NCBI RefSeq assembly: GCF_040954835.1
Contig: NC_090709.1
Coordinates: 42,230,490-42,294,489 of the forward strand
Source of the DNA: Lepisosteus oculatus
Taxonomy: Eukaryota > Chordata > Actinopteri > Semionotiformes > Lepisosteidae
Reading direction: 5' to 3'
DNA: 64,000 bases
In this document: piece after piece, positions 12,106-23,126 of the stretch
Layout: each line of letters opens with the position of its first letter
How positions within the stretch are numbered: position 1 is the first letter of the stretch
Notes under the pieces: model-generated
The model's database searches: none
What the model was told of the DNA's origin: nothing
The model's input: only the letters and a program-made list of their open reading frames with translations
Program-made: the position numbers and the translations under genes

Positions 12106-12284
12106 TCTCGAAGCTCGCAGCGGTTCTGCCTCCGAAACACGTCGCACTCGGCTCCAACCAGGAAGTGCCACCACCCCCCAAACCGGCGTTTCCGGCGCAG
12201 CGTCATGACGTCGACTTCCTCCCCTTTCGAAGCGGGGGGAACGGGCGATTTCGATAATTTTATTGTACTTTTTAATAGAAAATC

Positions 12285-13110
12285 TGAGAGCATTTATTTA
12301 TAGTCAATTCATTAGTCATTCTGGGCACATTTCACATTCATAAACCAACATGGTCTAACAATACTCCCCCTTTTAGTACTTTTGAGGCGGAGCCGAAACA
12401 CTATTTATATTCTATGAAAACAATTTGAGAAATAATAAAGCAAGGAAAACATGATATATGTAAAACATACATCATTTACTTCATTACCTTCTGGCGGTTA
12501 AATGTTTTTTTTTCTGTTTGTGTTTTTTTTCTCTTGTACCTGTTTCTGATCCTCTGGTTGTAGTTGTTTTATTTGTAAATTCTTTATACGTTCAATATTT
12601 TTTTTTTAAAAAAAAGGCATGGGAATGGGTTGTGTAGGCATTTAAAGGTATTTTTTTTTAAATGGAAGGATTGTGATATTTTGTTGTACTAAGAAGATTT
12701 TTTTTTTTGGGGGGGGGGGGAGCACACTTATTTATAGCAAATTAGCCATTCTAGGTCAAGTTAACATTCATTAATTAAGATGGTCCAACAATACTTCCAT
12801 TTTTTAGTATTTTTTAAGATGGAGTTGAAACATTTATTTGAATTCTATAACAATTCCAAAAAGTGCCAAAGCAAGATAACATTTGATAGGTGTAAAACTC
12901 CATTTGTTTATATAATTTACTTCATTACCTCTGGCAGTGAAATGTTTGTTTTTATTTCTGACTGCGTCTTCTCTTGTACTGGTTTCTGCTCCTCTAGTTG
13001 TATTTGCATTTGTAAATCCTTTATACATTTAATAATTTAAAAAATATATTGGGAATAGACACTTCAGTGTTTATTTCTGTATCTATTTTAAAAATATCAT
13101 GGGAGTTGGC
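12285..13110. repeat. tandem duplication of a ~430-bp AT-rich block
   Basis: The blocks 12288-12710 and 12719-13110 align over 'tttatttatag', 'catggtctaacaatact' / 'gatggtccaacaatact', 'tttacttcattacct' and 'ctggcggttaaatg' / 'ctggcagtgaaatg'. The pair starts about 180 bp upstream of the FEN1-like start codon. No coding potential is seen. Confidence 0.7.
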
Positions 13111-13396
13111 ACACAAAAAAAGATTCAGTATGATGAAATCATTTTTTTTAAATACAGTGCTTTGTAAAGGTAATATACACTTTTTTACCTACAACACCAC
13201 AACCATATCCTTACATGCTATCCTGTTTATTCCATAAATCTCCTTCCGGGAGGAATTCCCAGATGTCCAGAATTCTGGAATTTAAGCCAAAGGGTTTTCC
13301 CATTCAAAATGCTTCTTGATAGCATGTCCTCGGACAAAAAGCAGCCCCCCAGACAGAAGTCTCTTAGCTTGGCTCTCCAGTCATATCTATATCCAC

Positions 13397-13935
13397 TGAC
13401 AGGCTGGAGGAACCGAGTCTCTTTAGTCTGAAGGGAGTGTCTCACACTGACAGGCTGGAGGAACTGTGTCCTTTTAGTCTGAAGGGAGTGTCCCACACTG
13501 ACAGGCTGGAGGAACTGAGTCTCTTTAGTCTGAAGGGAGTGTCCCACACTGACAGGCTGGGGGAACTGCGTCCTTTTAGTCTGAAGGGAGTGTCCCACAC
13601 TGACAGGCTGGAGGAACTGAGTCTCTTTAGTCTGAAGGGAGTGTCCCACACTGACAGGCTGGAGGAACTGAGTCTCTTTAGTCTGAAGGGAGTGTCCCAC
13701 ACTGACAGGCTGGGGGAACTGCGTCCTTTTAGTCTGAAGGGAGTGTCCCACACTGACAGGCTGGAGGAACTGAGTCTCTTTAGTCTGAAGGGAGTGTCCC
13801 ACACTGACAGGCTGGGGGAACTGCGTCCTTTTAGTCTGAAGGGAGTGTCCCACACTGACAGGCTGGAGGAACTGAGTCTCTTTAGTCTGAAGGGAGTGTC
13901 CCGGTCTGACAGGCTGGAGTTCCTTTGGTCTTGAA
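13397..13935. repeat. 51-bp minisatellite, ~10.5 copies
   Basis: The unit is 'gacaggctggaggaactgag' + 'tctctttagtctgaaggga' + 'gtgtcccacact'. Two variants occur: one with gagtctcttt, one with gcgtcctttt. The period is a multiple of three, so long ORFs on both strands here are artefacts. Confidence 0.95.
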
Positions 13936-13939
13936 GAGA

Positions 13940-14680
13940 AGAGACTACAATGGGACCCGATACACAAGTATGCAGTGTCTTTCAAGGCCAAAAGGAATCT
14001 TCCCAAACCACACTGTGAAAACAAATCGGAACACACAGAGGGGAAACAACAAGCGACAAGGCCCCGAAACTGAAGCGTCTTACCTGCATACGAAACACCG
14101 ACTTCCCAAACTCAAGCTGCTGCCAAATAAACAGCTTTAAGGGTGTTGGTCATAGTTTTGCCATAAACCCAGGAAGAAGTTTCGACGTCTCATTCGCTTT
14201 CCAGAGGAGCAAGAAGCCCCAAGAACAACCCAAAGATTTGTTAATGGTAATCAGTTTTATTGTTTTGTATAGCCCCCTTCACAATCGATCCAAGACAGAG
14301 CAGTGCTTCCACATGTAATCACACAGACAGGGTTTACAACACCATATATGTTAAAAGGGAAATTAGTGTTAAGGGGGGATACGCAGGAATTTAGTGGGGC
14401 GCAGAGTCACAGTGTGAATAATTGCCTTAATTAAGGCCGGGAAGGTATTAAGTGCCGTTTAGAAACACAATGAGCAACTGGTCTTTGGTAAAGAAATGGA
14501 AGAGGAACCAAGCACACATGCAGCGTCCTCCTGAAATTCTGTGACAGTGACAGTGCGATTTTGCAGTAGGGACACTTGATAATCGTTTCTCAACTCCTAC
14601 ATCATTGTCAACAAAGTCAATTCATTTTCCTCCCCCGCCTGGGGGTAATTAAAAAAAACAACAACAACTGAGAGGGTCCG
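13940..14680. other. no gene seen
   Basis: Mixed-composition DNA without splice-supported exons or a recognised repeat. Confidence 0.4.
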
Positions 14681-14689
14681 CTGGGGCTC

Positions 14690-15385
14690 TGGGTTCGGTT
14701 CCTGAGGCGCAGTCTGTGGGGAGTTTGTATGTTCTCACCACAGTCCAAAGATAAGCTAGTATTTAGATTAGATGAGCCAGCAGCCGTATCAAGGGAGCTC
14801 AGCAGGCGTGAGCCTGGTCAGTTACCTGGAGGGGAGACTCCTGGGAAAACCTAAGGTTGCTCCTGGAAGAGGTGTGAGTGGGGGCCAGCAGGGGGCGCTC
14901 TCACCCTGCGGTCTGTGTGGGTCCTGATGCCCCAGCATAGTGACGAAGACACTGGACTGTAAAAAGGCGCCGTCCTTCGGACGAGACGTCAAACCGAGGT
15001 CCTGACTCTCATTAAAAATCCCAGGGTGTTGCTTGATCCGAGTAGGGGTGTTACCCCGGTGTCCTGACCTAATTCCTCAGTGGCCCTTACCAATCACGGC
15101 CTCCTAATAACCCTCCTCTCTGAACATGGCTCTCCTCCCCACTGAGAGCTGCTGCGTGCTGAGCGGACTGGTGTATCATCCAGGTGGGGGCTGCACATTG
15201 GTGGCGGTAGTGGGATTCCCCCTGACCTGTAAGGCGCTCTGAGTGGAGTGTCCAGAAAAGCGCTATATAAGTGTAAGCAATTATTATTATTATATGCTAG
15301 TAGGTTAATTGACTTCTAGAACTGCACCAGGGTGTACCCCGCCCTGTACACCCCAATTGCTTGATGGGACAGGCTCCGGCTGTCC
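14690..15385 (+). mobile_element. DANA-like SINE split by a 5S-derived SINE
   Basis: The left part (to 14761) and right part (from 15296) form one DANA-like copy: '...cacagtccaaag' then 'ggttaattgacttct...gcaccagggtgtaccc...'. They are interrupted by a 5S-derived SINE. Confidence 0.7.
14762..15295 (+). mobile_element. 5S-derived SINE with target-site duplication
   Basis: The head 'gccagcagccgtatcaaggg' (somewhat shortened) is followed by body and ATT tail. It is flanked by the direct repeat GCTAGTA at 14755-14761 and 15296-15302, which marks the insertion into the DANA-like copy. Confidence 0.8.
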
Positions 15386-15754
15386 TTTTTGGGAAATTCA
15401 CCAGCCCCGTGAGAAAAGACCCCAGCTCCTGACAAATGCTTCCTTTTCTTGGGTTCCTGTGCAAAAACGGTCACTTCGTTCCTTGTCCCAGAAGTTGGGG
15501 GGGGGGAACAGGATTCCTGCTCATTGTCTCCCAATCTATTAGGGAGAGTAATAGCACCCATGTGCTACTCCAGATTTGTGCTGAAGAGGTTTATTTCTGC
15601 CTCCCGCTCCGACGCGTGAATTTTGTGCATTAAACAGTCTGGGGCAAACAGACAAACAGACATTTTATCCTTTAGAATTTCCCTACCAATCCAGACAGGC
15701 CTGGGCTCCTTCTCCTACAGGCAGGAGGGGGCTCAATGAAAACAGCAGCAAATC

Positions 15755-16560
15755 TCTGGTATTTGACGGCACCCCAGACAGACCAGTACCGAGCAGTAGA
15801 GACACCCCGGTATTCACTAAATCCTGTGTCTCAAATCCCAAGAATTTGATAGCACCCCAGACAGACCAGTACCGAGCACTAGAGACACCCCGGTATTCAC
15901 TAAATCCTGTGTCTCAAACCCCAGGAATTTGATAGCACCCCAGACAGACCAGTACCGAGCACTAGAGACACCCCGGTATTCACTAAATCCTGTGTCTCAA
16001 ACCCCAGGAATTTGACAGCACCCCAGACAGACCAGTACCGAGCATGAGAGACACCCCGGTATTCACTAAATCCTGTGTCTCAAACCTCAGGAATTTGATA
16101 GCACCCCAGACAGACCAGTACCGAGCACTAGAGACACCCCGGTATTCACTAAATCCTGCGTCTCAAACCCCAGGAATTTGATAGCACCCCAGACAGACCA
16201 GTACCGAGCATGAGAGACACCCCGGTATTCACTAAATCCTGTGTCTCAAACCTCAGGAATTTGATAGCACCCCAGACAGACCAGTACCGAGCACTAGAGA
16301 CACCCCGGTATTCACTAAATCCTGTGTCTCAAACCTCAGGAATTTGATAGCACCCCAGACAGACCAGTACCGAGCACTAGAGACACCCCGGTATTCACTA
16401 AATCCTGTATCTCAAACCCCAAGAATTCGATAGCACCCCAGACAGACCAGTACCGAGCACTAGAGACACCCCGACATTCACTAAATCCTGTATCTCAAAC
16501 CCCAAGAATTTGATAGCACCCCAGACAGTCCAGTACCGGGCACTAGAGACACCCCGATAT
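15755..16560. repeat. 83-bp satellite, ~9.5 copies
   Basis: The unit contains 'ccccagacagaccagtaccg', 'agcactagagacaccccggt' and 'attcactaaatcctgtgtct'. It lies just beyond the 3' end of the 7-finger gene. Confidence 0.95.
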
Positions 16561-16685
16561 TCTCCTACGTGCAATCATTTCGACAGAGTGAACTCTGCTG
16601 CTCGAAATCCCGTCCGCTCAGCAGCCTGGGGTTTTAAGGCAGGTGTCCCGTGCGAACAAGCCGGCGAGGTGGGGGGGGGGGTTGT

Positions 16686-16691
16686 TTTATT
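16686..16691 (-). promoter_or_regulatory. candidate poly(A) signal of 7-finger gene
   Basis: AATAAA on the minus strand 22 bp after the TGA stop at 16713-16715. The 3'UTR would be very short if it is used. Confidence 0.35.
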
Positions 16692-16712
16692 GTTTTAAAC
16701 CTCCTGGCTGAT

Positions 16713-18795
16713 TCAAACTCTCCCCCCTCCCCCTCCTCCTCCTCCTCCTCCCCCCTCCCCAGCATCACCGTCATTGGTGGCAGCGGTGGGATACTTCTTC
16801 CCCGTGTGCGTGCGCTGGTGCTTCCTCAAGGCGCTGGACTGGCTGAAGCCCTTGCCGCACTGGGCGCAGGCGAAGGGCCGCTCGCCGGTGTGGATGTAGA
16901 GGTGGCTCTTCAGGCTGCTGGACTGGCTGAAGCCGCGGCCGCACTGGGCGCAGCGGAAGGGGTTCTCCCCCGTGTGGGTGCGCAGGTGCTTGCGCAGGGA
17001 GCTGGAGTCGCCGAAGCCCTTGCCGCACTGGGCGCAGGCGTAGGGCCGCTCGCCCGTGTGGACGCGCCGGTGGCGCTTGAGGTTGCTGGAGTCGCCGAAG
17101 CGCTTGGCGCACTGGGGGCAGGCGTAGGGCCGCTCGCCCGTGTGCAGGCGCTGGTGGCCCTTCAGGTTGCACAGGTGGATGAAGCTCTTGCCGCACTGGG
17201 CGCAGCGGAAGGGCTTCTCCCCGGTGTGGACGCGCTGGTGGCGCTTGAGGTTGCTGGAGTCGCCGAAGCGCTTGCCGCACTGCGGGCAGGGGAAGGGCCG
17301 CTCGCCCGTGTGCACCAGCTGGTGGGCTTTCCAGTTGGCGAGCGAGCCGAAACCCTTGCCGCACAGGCCGCAGCCGAAGCCTCCCTCCGCGGCGCTTTTG
17401 GGGGGCGGCGGCGGCTCCCCCGCCTCCTCCGGGCCGGGGCCGGGCCGGACCGCCGCCGCCCTCCCCGGTTCCCGCCGCGATCCCGACCCCCGCCGGCTCC
17501 CCCGGGGCCGGAGCTCGCCGCCGCCGCTGTCCCCCTCGGCGGGCACCGGGTCCCAGTCATCGGAAACACCGCCCTCGTTCGGCTCCTCCTGTTTGTACCC
17601 CCGCGTCGGGACGGACTCCGGCTCCTCACAGCTTACCGCACCGGCCCGAGCGCCCTGATCATCGCCCGCCTCGTCCGGGAAATCGTCGGACGCGAGGAGC
17701 CCGGGGGTGTCGGTCTCGGGTTCCGCCTTCACCGCAGGCGCGGAGCCCAGATCCCCCGGCCCCGGTCTGCTCTCGGCCTGCCGCCCCCCGAGTGTCTCTT
17801 TCCCCTCTGCAGACGGGAGCTCCGTCTCCTGCATCAGACGGGAGCCCCACTCCTCCTCCTCCTCCTTGCTGCGCTGCTGCTGTCCAAGAGGAGCCCCGCC
17901 CTCCGACCCTGAAAAAACACCCGGACAGGCGGTCACGCACGTTGGCGATCGTGGCCGAAAAAGCTATTAACGTCACTTTATCGGCCCTGTACAATTTCGG
18001 GCAGGAGGGAATCGGTCTCGTCGCAGACCCCAGCGGGCTCCTCCGGGAGACACACAGACGGGGGGGGAGAGAGAGAGAGAAGCTGGAGGGGTCAGAGCGC
18101 AGCCATTGTACAGCGCCCCCGGAGCAGCTGGGGTTCAGGGGCCCGACGGAGTAGGATCTGAACCGGCCGCCTTCCAGCCACAGATCCTCAAGAAACACGC
18201 ATGGAAACAAGAACGTCTAATAATGGCGTGAGCTATACGGCATTAATTCGGTTACACGATCACCGCTGTGGGCTGTCTTGTTTTCAGCACAATTTAAGCC
18301 ACAACAGTTCAGTTTCCCCCGACCAGTCGTCCCCTCTCCACTCCACTAATTCTCAACACCGAGGAAGTTACAGACACCGGCTTCGCACAAGTCCCTACAC
18401 TCACCAGACAGCTCCGGGTCCGTTTCTTCCTTGACTTCCACGATCACCTCGCAGGGCGGCGTGTGTCCGAGGCGATCCGTCCGCCCCCGGTCTCGGTCTC
18501 CTCCCGACCCCGCCGCCTGCTCCTCCCAGACCTGCAGCCTCCCCCTCAGGGTCTCGATCTCCCGCTTCATCTGCGCGATCTCAGTCTCGAAACTGTACTC
18601 CACAAACTGCGTGATCTTGAACACGGCCCGCCTGACCAGGCTCTGGGAAATCCGGTTTAGTTTGCCTTGCAACGAGGGCTCGCGGTCCGGGCCCCGGTTG
18701 TGGAAAACGTCCGACACTTCGTACACGATGGCTTTGAGCAACACCTCCATGAAGGAGTGCAGCTCGGTTTCCAGAATGAACAGCCAGTTCGCCAT
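16713..18795 (-). CDS. C2H2 zinc-finger protein, 7 fingers (copy A), 528 aa
   Basis: Two coding exons: 18795-18405 and 17908-16713. The phase-1 junction joins ELSG to SEGG. The product is probably a nuclear sequence-specific DNA-binding regulator. Residues 1-130 form a helical N-terminal domain (starts MANWLFILETELHSF; contains RRAVFKITQFVE and a coiled-coil segment MKREIETLRGRL) ending in an acidic VKEETDPELSG. The middle is acidic and low-complexity (EEEEEWGSRLMQE). Seven tandem C2H2 fingers span about 308-498, all with TGE-type linkers; fingers 2 and 4 carry the same helix (DSSNLKR). The C-terminus is a glycine run encoded by a GGA/GGG microsatellite, so its length may vary. No KRAB or BTB domain is seen. 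Copy B, 7 kb upstream, has the same layout. Natural target unknown. Confidence 0.9.
17998..18190 (-). mobile_element. tRNA-derived SINE in the copy A intron
   Basis: On the minus strand it reads 'aggatctgtggctggaaggc', 'ccggttcagatcctactcc', 'ctgaaccccagctgctccgg' and 'agcttctctctc'. This matches the family at 30366, 36335 and 49211, beginning at the internal promoter region. Confidence 0.7.
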
Positions 18796-18966
18796 CTCGC
18801 CTCCGAGTCAGCCGGACGGGGAGAGGAACCGTTTCGTGCAGCCGATCTCCACGATCGCTCTGGGTTTGCGCACACACACACACACCAGAGAGGCGACAGG
18901 CGTCATGTGTCCATGATGCTCAAACAGGAACTGAAACAGCCACTGTCCCCCCCAGTACAGCGAGCT

Positions 18967-19015
18967 AGGACTTCCGGGTCACGCCGCGCTTCCTTAGTGA
19001 CCGTTGCTACGCGCC
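18967..19015 (-). promoter_or_regulatory. conserved promoter block upstream of copy A
   Basis: On the minus strand it contains GTAGCAACGGTCACTAAGGA and GACCCGGAAGTCC. An ETS-like CCGGAAGT and an RFX half-site-like GTAGCAAC are visible. The block is conserved at 28549-28601 in front of copy B. Function is inferred from conservation and position only. Confidence 0.5.
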
Positions 19016-19036
19016 GGAAAGTGATAATGTTACTTT

Positions 19037-19463
19037 ATAAAAAAAATATGTATTTATGCTTAACAAAATCACACAAATTGCAATACAAACAAGAGTACAT
19101 ATAACAATTCAAGACAAAAATATCGTCAGGGGTACATATTACTATCTAAGTTATGAAAAAAGGTTAAACAAATTTAAAATAATGTCCGCACCGCTTTCAT
19201 ATTTTTGCACTTCAAAATAATCCGCAAATACCCCCCTTACATCCATTTTAAAATGCTCAAACAAAGGGTTCTCCCCAGACCACTTCATCTTATGTATATA
19301 ATAACGTGCCATTATAATAATTCAATTTATTACAAACGAGATTTTAATATTGTTTTCGATGGGGCTGAAACTTAACATAACATCTTTTACACCAAAACAA
19401 ATATCACTATTGGTTTCTCTTTTAATATAAGTTTGCAAGTTAGTCCAGAAAATGTTTACCGGT
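19037..19463 (-). mobile_element. LINE 3' fragment (L1/Tx1-like)
   Basis: Homologous to 28648-29300: shared blocks include 'tacaaacaagagta', 'aattcaagacaaaaa', 'atccattttaaaatgctcaa' and 'atggggctgaaac'. The minus-strand reading resembles the C-terminal end of a LINE reverse-transcriptase ORF, with many stops. Confidence 0.55.
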
Positions 19464-19480
19464 CATGCGTGAGTCAGACT

Positions 19481-20510
19481 ATCCCTCGTGGACCTGGTCC
19501 TGGTGTAACGGTGGCTCTTTCCCTCGTGTCCCCGGTCCTGGTGTAACGGTAGCTCTCCCCCTCGTGTCCCCGGTCCTGGTGTAAGAGAAGCTCTCCCCCT
19601 CGTGTCCCCGGTCCAGGTGTAACGGTACCTCTCCCCCTCGTGTCCCCGGTCCTGGTGTAAGAGAAGCTCTCCCCCTCGTGTCCCCGGTCCAGGTGTAACG
19701 GTGGCTCTCCCCCTCGTGTCCCCGGTCCTGGTGTAAGAGAAGCTCTCCCCCTCGTGTCCCCGGTCCTGGTGTAACTGTAGCTCTCCCCCTCGTATCCCCT
19801 GTCCTGGTGTAACGGTAGCTCTCCCCCTCGTGTCCCCGGTCCAGGTGTAACGGTAGCTCTCCCCCTCGTGTCCCCGGTCCTGGTGTAAGAGAAGCTCTCC
19901 CCCTCGTGTCCCCGGTCCAGGTGTAACGGTACCTCTCCCCCTCGTGTCCCCGGTCCTGGTGTAAGAGAAGCTCTCCCCCTCGTGTCCCCGGTCCAGGTGT
20001 AACGGTGGCTCTCCCCCTCGTGTCCCCGGTCCTGGTGTAAGAGAAGCTCTCCCCCTCGTGTCCCCGGTCCTGGTGTAACTGTAGCTCTCCCCCTCGTATC
20101 CCCTGTCCTGGTGTAACGGTAGCTCTCCCCCTCGTGTCCCCGGTCCAGGTGTAAGAGAAGCTCTCCCCCTCGTGTTCTTGGTCCTGGTGTAACTGTAGCT
20201 CTCCCCCTCGTGTCCCCTGTCCTGGTGTAACGGTAGCTCTCCCCCTCGTGTCCCCGGTCCTGGTGTAAGAGAAGCTCTCCCCCTCGTGTTCTTGGTCCTG
20301 GTGTAACTGTAGCTCTCCCCCTCGTGTCCCCGGTCCTGGTGTAACGGTAGCTCTCCCCCTCGTGTCCCCGGTCCTGGTGTAAGAGAAGCTCTCCCCCTCG
20401 TGTTCTCGGTCCTGGTGTAACGGTGGCTCTCCCCCTCGTGTCCCCGGTCCAGGTGTAACGGTAGCTCTCCCCCTTGTGTCCCTGGTCCTGGTGTAAGAGA
20501 AGCTCTCCCA
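19481..20510. repeat. 38-bp minisatellite, ~27 copies
   Basis: The unit is 'cctcgtgtccccggtcctgg' + 'tgtaacggtagctctccc', with a 'taagagaag' variant. The 345-aa minus ORF here is just three 38-bp frames cycling. The array ends abruptly inside the 5S-like head of the next SINE. Confidence 0.95.
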
Positions 20511-20979
20511 TTACCTGGATGGGAGACCTCCTGGGGAAAAACTAAGGTTGCTGCTGGGAGAGGTGTTAGTGGGGCCAGCAGGGGGCGCTCTCACCCTGCA
20601 GTCTGTGTGGGTCCTAATGCCCCAGTATAGTGACGGGGGACACTGGACTTTTAAAAGGCGCCGTCCTTCGGATGAGACGTCCTGACTCCGAGGTCCTGAC
20701 TCTCTGTGGTCATTAACAATCCCAGGGTGTTTATGGAAAAGAGTAGGGGTGTTACCCCAGTGTCCTGGTCTTTACCCATCATGGCCTCCTAATAACCCCC
20801 CTCTCTGAACTGGCTTCATCCCTCTGCTCTCCTCCCCCAGTGCTGTGTGCTGAGCAGACTGGAGCATCATCCAGGTGGGGGCTGCACACTGGGGGGGCTG
20901 GAGGGGATCCCCATGACCTGTAAAGCGCTTTAAGTGGAGGGTCCAGAAAAAGCACTATGTAAGTGTAAGCAATTATTAT
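20511..20979 (+). mobile_element. 5S-derived SINE, 5'-truncated
   Basis: Begins within the 5S-like region at 'ttacctggatgggagacctc', then body and tail to 'gtgtaagcaattattatt'. Its 5' end coincides with the end of the 38-bp array. Confidence 0.75.
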
Positions 20980-21542
20980 TAAGCTGGGGGAGGAGGTGTG
21001 TGTGTGTATGTGGAGACCAATCCAATTATGATATTTCACTTTTGTATTTTTATAACAGAATAAAAAACTATTGTTTGCCTTAAAAGTGTGAAGCAGGGTA
21101 GGGAGATGAGAGGAAAAAAAAACCTCATTCAAAGGCGTGGAACGCTGATGCACTGACAAAACCAGATGTGGGAAAAAAGGGCGTTTGGACGTCAATAACC
21201 TTACCCAGAGTTCTGCTTTCACGAGTGAGTGGTTATCTCTGCACATGACCTGGTGCTTTTGCACCGGAAACTGGGAGTAACCCGCCTTTCGTCGTGTCAG
21301 GAAAGCACCCAGTTTGCTTTGAATATTTGTGTTTAATTATTCAACTGTACAGTGTACTGTGATGAATAGTACAGTATCCATAAATACATTAAATATAATT
21401 CTCTGGGATGTTTAATTTCCTATACCCCCTCTCCTTTTAAATGGGTTATATTTGCTGTTTATTCTACCAGTAGGGATTTAAATATTTCATTTATATTAGC
21501 AAGAGCTTTATAGATGGTATTTTTTTTCCCCGATTGATTTAT

Positions 21543-21748
21543 AAAGAGATCACTTTATTGACCAGATACGATTTCTTGCATGAGGTCCTGTTGCAGACCC
21601 CAGCTGGCTCTCCGTGAGACACACAGACAGGGAGAGAGAGAAGCTGGGGGTCAGAGCGCAGGGTCAGCCAATTATACGGCACCCCTGGAGCAGCTGGGGT
21701 TCAGGGCCTCGCTCGGGGGCCCCAACAGAGTAGGATTCCTCTGCCTGG
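21543..21748 (-). mobile_element. tRNA-derived SINE
   Basis: On the minus strand: 'ggaatcctactctgttgggg' and 'gcgaggccctgaaccccagc', then 'agcttctctctccctgtctg' and a 3' end 'aataaagtgatctct'. The tRNA-like promoter part is missing. Confidence 0.7.
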
Positions 21749-21766
21749 AGCTCCCAAAAACATACG

Positions 21767-22115
21767 CAGGCTCTACTGTACACAGAGGGGGGTGGGGGTG
21801 GAGAACAAGCTGCCCAGCCCCGTGGTTGAAGCCGATACCCTGGCTTCACTTAAGACGCAGCTGGACGAGATCCTCCAGTCAGGAGCGGAGGAGCTTCTGT
21901 ACACAGAGGGTGGCGGGGGTGGGGAACAAGCTGCCCAGCCCTGTGGTTGAAGCCGATACCCTGGCTTCACTTAAGACGCAGCTGGACGAGATCCTCCAGT
22001 CAGGACAGGAGGAGCTTCTGTACGCAGAGGGTGGTGGGAGTTGGGAACAAGCTGCCCAGCTGCTGGTGTGGAAGCCAATACCCTGCATTCTCCTGGCTTC
22101 CTTCCAGCAACTGGT
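21767..22115 (+). repeat. three tandem copies of the ~112-118-bp module
   Basis: Same module as at 4157 and 6361, with the third copy more divergent. Confidence 0.7.
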
Positions 22116-22119
22116 TAGT

Positions 22120-23080
22120 AGGAGCAGTTGGTAGGTAACTGATCTGGATGAGGGGGGGTGGGCTCTCATTGGTTACTTTTCTCATTTCAAAGATTGCTCC
22201 TCACCGATAAGGATGTGCATTTAATTGCCTTATAGGTACTCTTTAATTATGTAGTTGTAGGCGATACATTTGTACTCAATTCAGCACCACTTTCCACCCG
22301 GGCTTCGGCGAAGAAAAAGAAGGAGAAGCCATTGTATAGGAAAAAAAGGATTCTCACTGAATCACAGACCGTGCCCTCGAATAGCACTGGAGTATATCAC
22401 TTCAAGGGAACTACCGTCCAAATCTCTCACAACGGTTATTCAGTTTCAGGAACAAAAAAATCAGGTGATGGATTAGAAAGAATTGACAAATTAAGCACAG
22501 GATCACTTTGTAAAGAAATACCACAAGTCGTCGTGTTGTCGCCAACCCCCCTGGTCTCTTCACACACAAGAGCGAGAGATCGTGAGAATTGTGACATGAC
22601 CCTTCCTGCTCACTAGTCACCGTAGTGATTAATGTCACGTATGAGCAAGTAAGTGCAGGTTGTGCACCAGACGCTGTCACGGCCGAAATGTGATCCGCCG
22701 GCAGAGTTGACCCGAAAATATTTGCCCACAAAACCGTCTGGAAGTCCAGAGCAATATTTCGATTGGATTAAAAGAGACGGGTTCACAAGCCTGCTTGCTC
22801 ACAGTGTCACTTCACCTCACCAGAAGGTTTGTCACCTCATTCTGCATGATAGAACATGGTACTGCACGTACCCGGACCTTCTACTGTGTGCTGCAAACTG
22901 GGGGTTGTACAAGTTACTGGGTACATCTGACTTTCTCTGGGGGGGGGGTTTGAAATGCACTCATCAGTCTCGATTCTTTTGAACCCCGAAATTTAAAAAG
23001 CCCCCCTCCCCTTTAAGCATCGATAGTGAAACATTCAAAGATTGTAGTCAAGTCAGTGTTTCACACCCCGCCCCCAACTA
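22120..23080. other. no gene seen
   Basis: Unique-looking DNA. No splice-supported exon, RNA gene or recognised element was found. Confidence 0.4.
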
Positions 23081-23126
23081 GGAGCTCAAAATTAGGAATT
23101 GTCCATTTGCTAACTGCTTTATCCAA

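Noticed and set aside
12105-12174. Upstream in-frame ATG for the FEN1-like protein
   Set aside because: FEN1 family proteins need the MG- start for active-site geometry; the extra 23 residues have no family similarity.
13227-14036. 269-aa minus ORF with 17-aa repeats
   Set aside because: 51-bp minisatellite; period divisible by three keeps it open.
16650-17912. 420-aa plus-strand ORF
   Set aside because: Antisense shadow of the GC-rich zinc-finger exon; its repeated 'LAALGA' pattern is the complement of finger codons.
19474-20511. 345-aa minus ORF with 38-aa repeats
   Set aside because: A 38-bp minisatellite read in rotating frames; no start context, no domain.
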